A stretch of 64,000 nucleotides of DNA, from assembly GCF_011927785.1 (NCBI RefSeq), contig NZ_JAATJK010000001.1, positions 4,249,001 to 4,313,000 on the forward strand. The letters are read 5' to 3'. The DNA comes from Micromonospora profundi. Lineage in GTDB: Bacteria > Actinomycetota > Actinomycetes > Mycobacteriales > Micromonosporaceae. Under the pieces are notes generated by a model. The model did no database searches. It saw nothing but the letters and a program-made list of their open reading frames with translations, and was not told the DNA's origin. Positions within the stretch are counted from its first letter, which is position 1; each line of letters begins with the position of its first letter. Of this stretch, positions 25,798 to 32,627 are shown one piece after another. Made by a program: the position numbers and the translations under genes.

Positions 25798-26879
25798 TGA
25801 CTGACGAGCACCTCGACCGGATGGTCCGAGACGCCGACCCGTACCGACCCCACGCCGTTCAGCACCTCGACGGGGCCGCGCAGCACCTCCTGGAGGAGAT
25901 CATGTCCACGCCGACCCTCGAACCGGTCGCCGAACCGCCGGCCAAACGCCCACGGACCCGCCGTACGCTGCTCAGCGGCCTCGCCAGCGCGGGTGTCGCC
26001 GCAGCCGTCCTCGCCGTGATCTTCACAGGCTCGGCCATGAACGTGGGTGGATCGCAGGACCGCGAATCCGCCCCGGCGGACACCCCAGCGGGAAACAAGC
26101 CGATCACCGACTGGGCGATGGTGCTCAAGGCCGCCGAGGAAAACCCGCGACTGCTGATCGACCAGCCCGGCTGGAAGGCGACCACCGTCTACGGCTTCCT
26201 GGAGGATTCGGGCACGATCAGCTTCAGCAAGGGCGACCAGGAACTGGAGATGAACTGGTATCCGGCCAACGTGTACGGCAGCTTCCACGAGGACCGGCTC
26301 AGCGTCAGCAAGCCGGAACCGGTGAAGGTCGACGGCTGGCCGGCCGAGCTGTTCACGTACAACGCGGGCGACTTCGCGGTCATGCTCGCGCCCCGCGAAG
26401 GTTCCTTCGTGGAACTCCGGACGGGAGGCGCGTGGACGCGCTCGGCGTTCGACAAGATCCTCACCCGTGTGGTCCGCGTCGACGCCCGCACCTGGCTGGC
26501 CGCGCTGCCGGCTGAGATCGTCAAGCCGGAACGGGCGAAGGAGCAGGCCGCCAAGATACTCACCGACGTGCCGCTCCCCCCGGGCTTCGACGTCACCGCA
26601 CTTACCGATCTGGGCCCCAACGACGCGTACCAGTTCGGCGCCCGCGTGACGAGTCGCGTCGGCTGCGCCTGGATCAGCGAGTGGCTGCGGGCCAAGAAGG
26701 CAGGCGACGATGCCGCTCTCCAGCGGGCAAGCGACGCGCTGCGCAGCAGCCACAGGTGGCCGGTGCTCCAGGAGATGAGCAAAGAGGGCGACTGGTCGGA
26801 GGTGTTCTGGGAGACCGCCGACAAGGTGGTCGCCGGCAACCCGCCGCCCAGGTACCGGGAATCGCTCGGCTGCGAGTAG
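25797..26879 (+). CDS. single-pass membrane protein coupled to the ECF sigma gene, possible anti-sigma regulator
   Basis: 360 residues: an N-terminal cytoplasmic part of about 60 residues (MTDEHLDRMVRDADPYRP and a HLLEEIM helix), one membrane helix at about 62-82 (GLASAGVAAAVLAVIFTGSA), and a 270-residue external domain without an assigned family. The N-terminal DADPYRP pattern is typical of the CU044_5270-like proteins coded after ECF sigma factors in actinobacteria. The overlap with the sigma gene supports a regulatory pairing. No His-x3-Cys-x2-Cys is present. Confidence 0.72.
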   Translation: MTDEHLDRMVRDADPYRPHAVQHLDGAAQHLLEEIMSTPTLEPVAEPPAKRPRTRRTLLSGLASAGVAAAVLAVIFTGSAMNVGGSQDRESAPADTPAGNKPITDWAMVLKAAEENPRLLIDQPGWKATTVYGFLEDSGTISFSKGDQELEMNWYPANVYGSFHEDRLSVSKPEPVKVDGWPAELFTYNAGDFAVMLAPREGSFVELRTGGAWTRSAFDKILTRVVRVDARTWLAALPAEIVKPERAKEQAAKILTDVPLPPGFDVTALTDLGPNDAYQFGARVTSRVGCAWISEWLRAKKAGDDAALQRASDALRSSHRWPVLQEMSKEGDWSEVFWETADKVVAGNPPPRYRESLGCE

Positions 26880-26991
26880 GGCTGACACCGCCCTTCTCGG
26901 TTCGGCATTCGGCTGCCGGCTGGTTCGCGGGTGGCCGACGCGCCCATACCGATCCACGCCGACCGCAACGGCGGACCAACCAGCGCGCCAG

Positions 26992-27023
26992 CCGCCCCTG
27001 ACCATCGCCAGCGTCAGGGGCGG
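26992..27023. terminator. bidirectional hairpin between the membrane protein and TetR genes
   Basis: An 11-bp perfect stem pairs 26992-27002 with 27013-27023 around a ten-base loop. The right arm includes the TetR stop codon. Confidence 0.7.
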
Positions 27024-27616
27024 TTGACGCGCAGACCGTCGACGATGATCGACAGTAGTCGCGGTCCTCGGGCGTCAAGTTCGGTGTCGTCCAGTCGCGA
27101 CAGCCAACTGATGAGCACGATGACGTCGCGGGCTTCGGCATCGACGCGGATGCTGCCGTCGGAGCGGCCGGCTGCCAGCAGCACTTCCACCGCCTCACCG
27201 ATCGGGCCGAGACTGTGGGCGGCGAGGTCACGCCATGTCGCCGCCTCGACCGCGGCGAACACGTCGCGTTTGACGCGGGCGTAGGCGGCCACCCGGTCGA
27301 ACCATGCCGCCAACGCCTCCAGCGGCGGGCGGGCCGCCAACAGATCGGGGGCCGCGGCGACCAGGTCGTCCACCTCGCGGCGGTACACCTCGGCGAGAAG
27401 GTCCTCCCGGGTCGGGAAGTGCCGGTACAGCGTGCCCTGCCCGATGCCGCACGCCTTCGCGACGGCGTTGAGCCTCAGCTCACCCGGCTCGTGCACCAAC
27501 TCGCGGGCCGCGCGGAGGATCCGTTCGCGGTTGCGCCGTGCGTCGGCACGTGGCGCCCCGACACCTTTGACAGAAGCGGACACGTGTCCGCTATCATCGC
27601 CACCGTAACCGGACAT
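27014..27616 (-). CDS. TetR/AcrR family transcriptional regulator
   Basis: 200 residues if begun at the ATG at 27616. The DNA-binding domain is RRNRERILRAARELV, LNAVAKACGIGQGTLYRHFP, TREDLLAEVYRREVDDL; the remaining 130 residues form the ligand domain with no identifiable inducer. Two GGACA-YG-TGTCC palindromes lie in the divergent region to the SDR gene, and the ATG at 27616 lies within one of them and the other within codons 11-14. This suggests translation may begin later, for example at the in-frame GTG at 27583 or beyond. The regulator most likely represses itself and the divergent dehydrogenase. Confidence 0.92.
   Translation of the reverse strand: MSGYGGDDSGHVSASVKGVGAPRADARRNRERILRAARELVHEPGELRLNAVAKACGIGQGTLYRHFPTREDLLAEVYRREVDDLVAAAPDLLAARPPLEALAAWFDRVAAYARVKRDVFAAVEAATWRDLAAHSLGPIGEAVEVLLAAGRSDGSIRVDAEARDVIVLISWLSRLDDTELDARGPRLLSIIVDGLRVNRP
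27578..27589. promoter_or_regulatory. TetR operator 1 (GGACACGTGTCC)
   Basis: A perfect 12-bp palindrome, extended to 16 bp by flanking GC (27576-27591). Its centre is 33 bp from that of operator 2, about three helical turns, so two dimers could bind the same face. Confidence 0.65.
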
Positions 27617-27622
27617 GTGTCC
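27611..27622. promoter_or_regulatory. TetR operator 2 (GGACATGTGTCC)
   Basis: The same palindrome as operator 1 with one mismatch at the centre, 21 bases before the dehydrogenase ATG and covering the first listed TetR ATG. Confidence 0.65.
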
Positions 27623-27642
27623 AGTCTAGCGTGAGGATCCCC

Positions 27643-28383
27643 ATGACCATCCACGGCAAGGTCGTCGCGATCACCGGTGCCAGCAGCGGAATCGGTGCGG
27701 CAACAGCTCGTCACCTCGCTTCACTCGGGGCGTCCGTCGTCCTCGGCGCCCGTCGAACCGACCGGCTCGACCGCCTGGTCGCCGAGATCGAAAGCACCGG
27801 CGGTACGGCGGCCGCCACCCGGGTGGACGTCACGACGCCCGAGGACCTGCAGTCGCTGGTCGCCCTCGCCGTCGAACGCTTCGGTCGCCTGGACGTCCTG
27901 GTGGGCAACGCCGGGGTCAGCAGGATCAGCCTGATGGCCGACTTGGACGTCGAGGGCTGGTCGGCGATGGTCGACGTGAACCTCAAGGGCATCCTGCACG
28001 GGATCGCCGCCGCGCTGCCCGTGTTCAACCGCCAGGGCAGCGGTCACCTCGTCACGGTCGTCTCGACCTCCGGCCTGAAGATCGTCCCCACCCAGGCGGT
28101 GTACGCCGGCACGAAGAACGCGGTCCGCACCCTGCTGGAGGGACTGCGGCAGGAGAGCACCACCGGGGCTCTGCGGACGACGTCGATCTCCCCCGGCTAC
28201 GTCAAGACCGAACTCATCGACAACGCAGTCGACGATCCCGCCGTACGCGAGCAGGCCAGGCAGAACATGAGCGATCTCGGCATCGACCCCGTAGCGGTCG
28301 CCCGCGCGATCGCCTTCGTGATCGATCAACCCGACGACGTCGAGATCGGAGACCTGACCATCCGACCAACTCGCCAGGGCTGA
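27643..28383 (+). CDS. SDR family NAD(P)-dependent oxidoreductase
   Basis: 246 residues of classical short-chain dehydrogenase. Cofactor motif TGASSGIG near 11-18, with GARRTDRL at the second strand (Arg after the Gly-Ala suggests NADP preference); VGNAGVSR replaces NNAG; catalytic Ser in VVSTSG and YAGTKNA for Tyr-x3-Lys. The substrate is unknown. The ATG at 27643 has a GAGGAT site; a GTG at 27631 is a less likely start. Two operators for the divergent TetR precede it, which suggests induction by the TetR ligand. Confidence 0.92.
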   Translation: MTIHGKVVAITGASSGIGAATARHLASLGASVVLGARRTDRLDRLVAEIESTGGTAAATRVDVTTPEDLQSLVALAVERFGRLDVLVGNAGVSRISLMADLDVEGWSAMVDVNLKGILHGIAAALPVFNRQGSGHLVTVVSTSGLKIVPTQAVYAGTKNAVRTLLEGLRQESTTGALRTTSISPGYVKTELIDNAVDDPAVREQARQNMSDLGIDPVAVARAIAFVIDQPDDVEIGDLTIRPTRQG

Positions 28384-28728
28384 ACGAAACACAATCCACT
28401 GTGGAACGGCCAGGTGATGGATTGAGGTAGACACTGCCAAGCAGCCATCGAAGCGGTCGTAGCCCAACTGGCGCGGCGGCCCCGGATGTCTCCGGCTCGC
28501 TGGCGCTGCCGCGCCACGGGGCCTAACACCAATCGATCCGTTGAGCCACTGAGCGCCCCGGCCAACTGCCCGCACACCAAGCCACTGAGGCCACCGAGCA
28601 ATCCTCGCGACGCCCTCGGCGTTGCGCATCGCGTTGACGCCCACGGCGCGGATCGGAGCGGGCAGCGCGAGGCCTTCACCCACCGGGTGCCTGGGTTACG
28701 CGCGCCGTCCGCTTACGGCAAGGCCAGG
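28384..28728. other. 345-bp stretch with no gene called
   Basis: Between the SDR gene and the primase-polymerase stop there is no convincing reading frame. Base composition is lower in G+C at the left (ACACAATCCACTGTGG) and codon-position bias is absent. A minus-strand frame reading through RFDGCLAVSTSIHHLAVPQW could be an eroded fragment of a foreign gene, but I do not recognise it. No hairpin of note is seen. Confidence 0.5.
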
Positions 28729-29763
28729 TCAGGCGTCGTCTTCCGGGGAGCGCTTGGCGCGGCTGGGCTGGACCCGCTTGGGCTCGCCGGGCATCTTGGG
28801 GTGGTCCGGGGGGTACGGCAGGTCGCCCTGGCCGGCGGCGGCGTCTCGTTCGGCCCACTCTAGTAGCGGGGTGATGTCGTACGGGGAGTCGTCGATTTCG
28901 GCGTGTGGGTCGCCGCGCTCGGCCAACCGGGCGGGGACGCTGCGCAGGTCGAAGTCGTCCGGGTCGACGTCGGGCAGCTCGTCCCAGGTGACCGGGGTGG
29001 AGACGGTGGCCCGTGCGGTGGCTCGCAGCGAGTACGCGCAGGCGATCGTCCGGTCGCGCGCCATCTGGTTGTAGTCGACGAAGACGCGGCTGCCGCGCTC
29101 TTCCTTCCACCAGGCGGTGGTGATCAGGTCGGGCTGACGGCGTTCCACCTCCCGGGCCAGCGCGATGGTGGCCCGGCGTACCTCGGTGAAGGTCCACCGG
29201 GGCTGGATGCGCAGGTAGACGTGCACGCCCCGGCCACCGGAGGTTTTCGGCCAGCCGGTGGCGCCCAGTTCGTCAAGGACCGCGCGGACCTCCCCGGCGG
29301 CGCGGGCCGCGTCGGCGAAGTCGGTGCCGGGCTGTGGGTCCAGGTCGATGCGCAGCTCGTCGGGGCTGTCGGTGTCGGCGGCGCGCACCGGCCACGGGTG
29401 GAACACGATGGTGCCCATCTGCGCGGCCCAGGCCACGTGCGCCAGGTCGACCGGGCAGAGCTCGGCCGCGCTCCGGCCGCTCGGAAAGGTGATCTGCGCG
29501 GTCGTCACCCACGGTGGGACGCCCCGGGTGGGCACCCGCTTCTGGAAGAACGCCTCACCCTCGATGCCCTCGGGGAAGCGTTGCAGCGTGGTGGGCCGGT
29601 CCCGCAGGGCGCGCATGATGCCGTCGCCGACCGCGAGGTAGTAGTGGAAGACGTCCGCCTTTGTGAAACCCCGCTGCGGGAAGATCACCCGGTCCGGACT
29701 GCTCAGCCGTACGCTGTGCCCGGCCACCTCGACCTCGGTGACCGCTGCCTTGGTGCCACCCAT
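28729..29763 (-). CDS. stand-alone LigD-type primase-polymerase domain protein
   Basis: 344 residues, matching the LigD polymerase domain of the archaeo-eukaryotic primase superfamily. Landmarks: LSSPDRVIFPQRGFTKADVF at 20-39, the metal-binding LRIDLDPQPGTDF (Asp-x-Asp), TSGGRGVHVYLRI (the Ser-x-His region), and VFVDYNQMARDRTIACAYS near the C-terminal third. No ligase or nuclease domain is fused. Relatives fill gaps with ribonucleotides during end joining or excision repair; in M. tuberculosis a similar stand-alone gene neighbours ligC. No ku gene is seen in the window. Clear family call, cellular role inferred. Confidence 0.92.
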   Translation of the reverse strand: MGGTKAAVTEVEVAGHSVRLSSPDRVIFPQRGFTKADVFHYYLAVGDGIMRALRDRPTTLQRFPEGIEGEAFFQKRVPTRGVPPWVTTAQITFPSGRSAAELCPVDLAHVAWAAQMGTIVFHPWPVRAADTDSPDELRIDLDPQPGTDFADAARAAGEVRAVLDELGATGWPKTSGGRGVHVYLRIQPRWTFTEVRRATIALAREVERRQPDLITTAWWKEERGSRVFVDYNQMARDRTIACAYSLRATARATVSTPVTWDELPDVDPDDFDLRSVPARLAERGDPHAEIDDSPYDITPLLEWAERDAAAGQGDLPYPPDHPKMPGEPKRVQPSRAKRSPEDDA

Positions 29764-29798
29764 CCCGCGACCTTATGCCACACCCCCGACGTTCGACG

Positions 29799-29804
29799 TA
29801 CCGT
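29799..29804 (+). promoter_or_regulatory. -10 box (TACCGT) of a leaderless msrB message
   Basis: TACCGT ends six bases before the GTG at 29811, placing the start site at or next to the first base of the codon. No clear -35 is seen. Confidence 0.45.
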
Positions 29805-29810
29805 TGAGGG

Positions 29811-30215
29811 GTGAGTCTTGACGACAACGAGCTGCCCCAGACCGAGGACGAGTGGCGCGTCCGGTTGACCCCCGAGGAGTTCCACGTCCTGCGGGAGGCC
29901 GGCACCGAACGCCCGTGGACCGGCGAGTACGTGGACACGAAGACCCAGGGCGTCTACCACTGCCGCGCCTGCGGGTTGGAACTGTTCTCCAGCGACACGA
30001 AGTTCGACTCGCACTGCGGGTGGCCGAGCTTCGACGACGCCATCCCGGGCCGGGTCAAGGAGATCGAGGACCGCAGCCTCGGCATGGCCCGTACGGAGAT
30101 CCGCTGCGCCCGCTGCGACAGCCACCTCGGGCACGTCTTCCACGGCGAGGGCTTCACCCCGAAGGACACCAGGCACTGCGTCAACTCGATCTCGGTCCGG
30201 CTGGAGCCGAACTGA
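29811..30215 (+). CDS. msrB: peptide-methionine (R)-S-oxide reductase
   Basis: 134 residues, a complete MsrB. Zinc ligands Cys51, Cys54 (CRAC) and Cys99, Cys102 (CARC); HCGWPSF at 68-74; catalytic Cys123 in RHCVNSISVR. It reduces the R form of methionine sulfoxide in proteins, using thioredoxin. The GTG at 29811 follows a leaderless-type -10 box. The last 35 bases overlap the end of the convergent DUF305 gene. Confidence 0.97.
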   Translation: MSLDDNELPQTEDEWRVRLTPEEFHVLREAGTERPWTGEYVDTKTQGVYHCRACGLELFSSDTKFDSHCGWPSFDDAIPGRVKEIEDRSLGMARTEIRCARCDSHLGHVFHGEGFTPKDTRHCVNSISVRLEPN

Positions 30216-30789
30216 TCTGAGCCGCGTACCCCTGGAGTAGCTCGACCTCGGCGGTCCGGGACCGCTCGATGCGCCGGGCCAGGTCGCGGACCCGCTCGTC
30301 GCGGCCGACGCCGACCTGGGCCCGGGCCAGGTCGGCCGCCGCCCGCTGGTGGTCGGCGAGCACCTCGCGCAGCACCCGGTCGACGTCGGCGTCGGTGGCG
30401 GCCCGCAGCCGGTCCAGCGCGTCGTCGTCGCCGTGCCCGGCGTGGTCGTGCCCGGCCGTGCCGGCGCCCGGCCCGGCGGTTGGCAGCCAGCCGCGCATCT
30501 CGGCCAACTCGTCGGCCTCGGTCGCCTCGATGGCGGCGGCCAGGGTACGCAGCGAGTTGTCACGCAACCGGCTCCCGGCCAGCCTGACGATCTGCAGGGT
30601 GCGTTCGCTGTGCCCGATCATCGTGCTCAGGAAGACGACGTCGATGCCGCTCATGGCGTCCCCGGTGGAGGATCCCGCCGGGGACGGGGCAGCCGCAGGC
30701 CCGGGTGGTGTCGACGCGGGCGGCCCGGCGCAGGCGGCGGCGAGCAGCAGCGCGGCGACCAGGGACGCCAGCGGGGTCACGCGAGGCAT
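30181..30789 (-). CDS. DUF305 family lipoprotein
   Basis: 202 residues. Lipoprotein signal at 1-20 (LLLAAACAG, Cys near 20), a Pro/Ser/Ala linker, then the DUF305 four-helix region with DVVFLSTMIGHSERTLQIV and DADVDRVLREVLADHQRAAAD, including the His residues usual for the family, and a His-rich GHDHAGHGDDD loop in the middle that may bind metal. Function is unknown; members often accompany copper or redox genes, and msrB lies next to it. The ATG at 30789 follows GGAGCC. Its 3' end overlaps msrB by 35 bases in antisense. Confidence 0.85.
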   Translation of the reverse strand: MPRVTPLASLVAALLLAAACAGPPASTPPGPAAAPSPAGSSTGDAMSGIDVVFLSTMIGHSERTLQIVRLAGSRLRDNSLRTLAAAIEATEADELAEMRGWLPTAGPGAGTAGHDHAGHGDDDALDRLRAATDADVDRVLREVLADHQRAAADLARAQVGVGRDERVRDLARRIERSRTAEVELLQGYAAQISSAPAGPRSS

Positions 30790-30851
30790 GGCGAGGGCTC
30801 CGATCACGCGAGGGCGGCGACACGGGCGCGGCCGGGACCGCGCCCGTGCGG

Positions 30852-31598
30852 TCAGACCTGTTGCCAGAGCGCCGGTACGTTCGGCGGCTCCCAGCCGAGG
30901 ATCGCCGTGTGCGCCTGCCGGCAGCGGTACGTGCGGCCGCCGTAGGTGACCTGGTCGCCGACCTGGTACGCCCGTCCGGCCGTCCAACTGCCACCCGGTG
31001 CGGGCGTGGTCGTCGGCGTGGCGGTGGGGGTGGGTCGTGGCGTGGGCGAGGCGGTCGGAGTGGGGGTGGGCGTGGTGCCGCCTCCCCCGCCGCCGATCTG
31101 CACGTCGATGCAGGAGTAGAAGGCGTTTGCGGTGTCGGAGATGTTCCACACCGCGAGGATCTTCTGCCGGCCCGAGTATCCGCCGAGGTTGACGGTGTGC
31201 GAGACGGTGGCGCCGGGCTGCTGGCCGTTGCCGTTGACCACGGCGACCCGGCTGTTGCCGATCCAGTACTCCCAGTTGCTTGTGGAGTGGCGGGCGGTGT
31301 TGAACCAGGTGAAGGTCAGCGAGGTGCCCACCGACGTGGCCGGCCAGCCCCTGTTGTCGTCGTTGAGGACGGCGAACTGGGCGATCCCGGCGTTGCAGCT
31401 ACGCAGGCCCTTGGGGCCCTCCACGCTCTGCGGCTCGTACTTGATCTGCCCGCAGTCGGGCACCCGGCCCTGCGCGCAGAGCGCCTGCCGGCTCGGTGGG
31501 GCGGAGACGTAGCCGTGCGCCTGGGCGGGCGCGGCGAGGGTGAGGGTGGCGGCGACAGCGCCCGCCGCCACCAGCGGGACGGTGATTCTTCGACGCAT
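30852..31598 (-). CDS. AA10 lytic polysaccharide monooxygenase with C-terminal chitin-binding module
   Basis: 248 residues. Signal peptide 1-27 ends AQA; the mature protein begins with His28 (HGYVSAPPSRQALC), the N-terminal copper ligand. The second histidine is likely in NTARHSTSNWEYW and the axial aromatic in NAFYSCIDVQIG. A Gly run and a Thr/Pro linker (about 172-203) lead to a C-terminal CBM5/12-like module with SWTAGRAYQVGDQVTYGG and WEPPNVPALWQ. Cleavage of crystalline chitin by copper-dependent oxidation is the family role; chitin specificity is inferred from the CBM and the ChbA-like motif. GAAGGAG precedes the ATG. Confidence 0.95.
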   Translation of the reverse strand: MRRRITVPLVAAGAVAATLTLAAPAQAHGYVSAPPSRQALCAQGRVPDCGQIKYEPQSVEGPKGLRSCNAGIAQFAVLNDDNRGWPATSVGTSLTFTWFNTARHSTSNWEYWIGNSRVAVVNGNGQQPGATVSHTVNLGGYSGRQKILAVWNISDTANAFYSCIDVQIGGGGGGTTPTPTPTASPTPRPTPTATPTTTPAPGGSWTAGRAYQVGDQVTYGGRTYRCRQAHTAILGWEPPNVPALWQQV

Positions 31599-31640
31599 CG
31601 GGGCAGCTCCTTCGTGACGCGCGGTGAGGTGCCCCTCAAC

Positions 31641-31690
31641 GTAATTTAAACTTTGTTAACAGTAAAGAGACCTGTCGATAAATCCATCGA
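31641..31690 (-). promoter_or_regulatory. AT-rich putative control region of the LPMO gene
   Basis: About 50 bases of low G+C, including TTTAAAC, the palindrome GTTAAC and CTTT...AAAG flanks, stand out from the neighbouring DNA 45-90 bases before the LPMO ATG. It probably holds the promoter and a regulator site; no DasR-type TGGTCTAGACCA site is seen. Confidence 0.4.
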
Positions 31691-31707
31691 TGGTGGCGAT
31701 TCTTCGG

Positions 31708-31983
31708 TCAGAGCCGGAGCAGACCGCCGCTGTCGTCGACCTGGTCGGCCGACTCGTCGTCGAGCCAGACCCCGCCGCTGGCGAGGTAGCGGAAGCGGTA
31801 CTCCCCCGGCGCGAGCTTGATGGTCACCGTCCGGGTGCCGTCGCGGCGGGCCACCAACTCGTGCCGGCCGGGCTGCCACTCGTTGAAGCAGCCCACCACG
31901 CTGACCGGGCCGGGCGGAACGTCCCGGGGCAGGCAGAAGGTCACCCGGGTCAGGCTGCCGAAGAGCTTGTTGCGCTTGATCAT
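31708..31983 (-). CDS. isoamylase early-set (CBM48/AMPK-beta-like) glycan-binding protein
   Basis: 91 residues, a stand-alone E-set domain. VSVVGCFNEWQPGRHEL is the typical strand-loop with Asn-Glu-Trp, and APGEYRFRYLASGGVWLDD matches the GxYxYK-x-Vdg motif. Such domains bind glycogen or starch or target enzymes. A GGAGGATCGCA site precedes the ATG at 31983; an upstream extension is possible but lacks a site. The gene precedes the LPMO gene on the same strand, but the AT-rich region suggests the LPMO has its own promoter. Confidence 0.85.
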   Translation of the reverse strand: MIKRNKLFGSLTRVTFCLPRDVPPGPVSVVGCFNEWQPGRHELVARRDGTRTVTIKLAPGEYRFRYLASGGVWLDDESADQVDDSGGLLRL

Positions 31984-32153
31984 TGCGATCCTCCGAGCGG
32001 TACGGCGGGTCACGGCGGTCTCATCCGGCATAACGGACGACACGCCGGAGCCGACACGCCGCCACCACCGGTCGACCGGCCGCATTTCGACCCATCTGCC
32101 ACCAGGCATCAGGGCAGTCTGATGACACATGTCCTGATACGGGGGGTTTTAGA

Positions 32154-32414
32154 ATGGCAACCTGCGAGGTCTGCGGCAACGACTACTGGATGGCGTTCGA
32201 GGTACGCACCGTCAGCGGCGACGTCCACACCTTCGACTCGTTCGAGTGCGCGATCCACCGCATGGCACCCATCTGCGAGCACTGCGAAATCAAGATCGTC
32301 GGTCACGGCGTCGAGGTCAACGGCCGGTTCTTCTGCTGCGGGCACTGCGCCCGCTCGGTCGAACGCACCGAAGGTGCCGAGATCCGCGACGCCGTCGGCG
32401 CCCGCCCAGCCTGA
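32154..32414 (+). CDS. small zinc-finger-like protein (TRASH/metallothionein-like)
   Basis: 86 residues with nine Cys and several His: CEVCGNDYW at the start, FDSFECAIHRMAPICEHC in the middle and FFCCGHCARSV near the end. The F-x-S-x2-C arrangement and the CxxC pairs resemble TRASH-type metal-sensing domains and prokaryotic metallothionein-like proteins. I see no membrane segment. Function is unknown; zinc or copper binding is inferred. The neighbouring LPMOs need copper, though any link is speculative. Confidence 0.7.
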   Translation: MATCEVCGNDYWMAFEVRTVSGDVHTFDSFECAIHRMAPICEHCEIKIVGHGVEVNGRFFCCGHCARSVERTEGAEIRDAVGARPA

Positions 32415-32455
32415 CCGCATGGCCCTGACCGCACGGCCCTGACCGCCCCGCGGCC
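32411..32455 (+). repeat. 14-bp tandem repeat (CTGACCGCAYGGCC)
   Basis: Two units with one difference (32411-32424 and 32425-32438) and a third diverged copy follow each other directly. The first covers the TGA of the zinc-finger gene. Confidence 0.6.
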
Positions 32456-32462
32456 CGCTGCG

Positions 32463-32468
32463 GTACGG
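32463..32468 (+). promoter_or_regulatory. -10 box (TACGGT) in front of the short upstream ORF
   Basis: TACGGT is seven bases before the ATG at 32476, as in leaderless actinobacterial transcripts. It would produce a leader of about 150 bases for the DMT transporter. Confidence 0.4.
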
Positions 32469-32475
32469 TCGTCGC

Positions 32476-32517
32476 ATGCGGCCTTTGCTGGGCGTTCTTT
32501 CCCCGCCGCGCTCCTGA
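32476..32517 (+). CDS. putative 13-residue upstream peptide (uORF)
   Basis: The short frame encodes MRPLLGVLSPPRS and stops in the loop of a 7-bp hairpin (32508-32514 with 32520-32526). The Pro-Pro near the end could stall ribosomes. The placement after a -10 box and over a hairpin suggests an attenuator for the transporter gene at 32628. Not a recognised leader family. Confidence 0.35.
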   Translation: MRPLLGVLSPPRS

Positions 32518-32627
32518 ACGGAGCGCCGCGCCTCACGCCGACCGGGTGACCCACCCGCTCGGCCATCTCGCCGTACGCGCTCCGTCGACGTCGTCCTCGT
32601 CAACGGCTCACCTTTCGGAGCGCATCC

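Noticed and set aside
31641..31690. DasR or other known chitin-regulator site before the LPMO
   Set aside because: No ACTGGTCTAGACCA-like palindrome; only a generic AT-rich region with GTTAAC.
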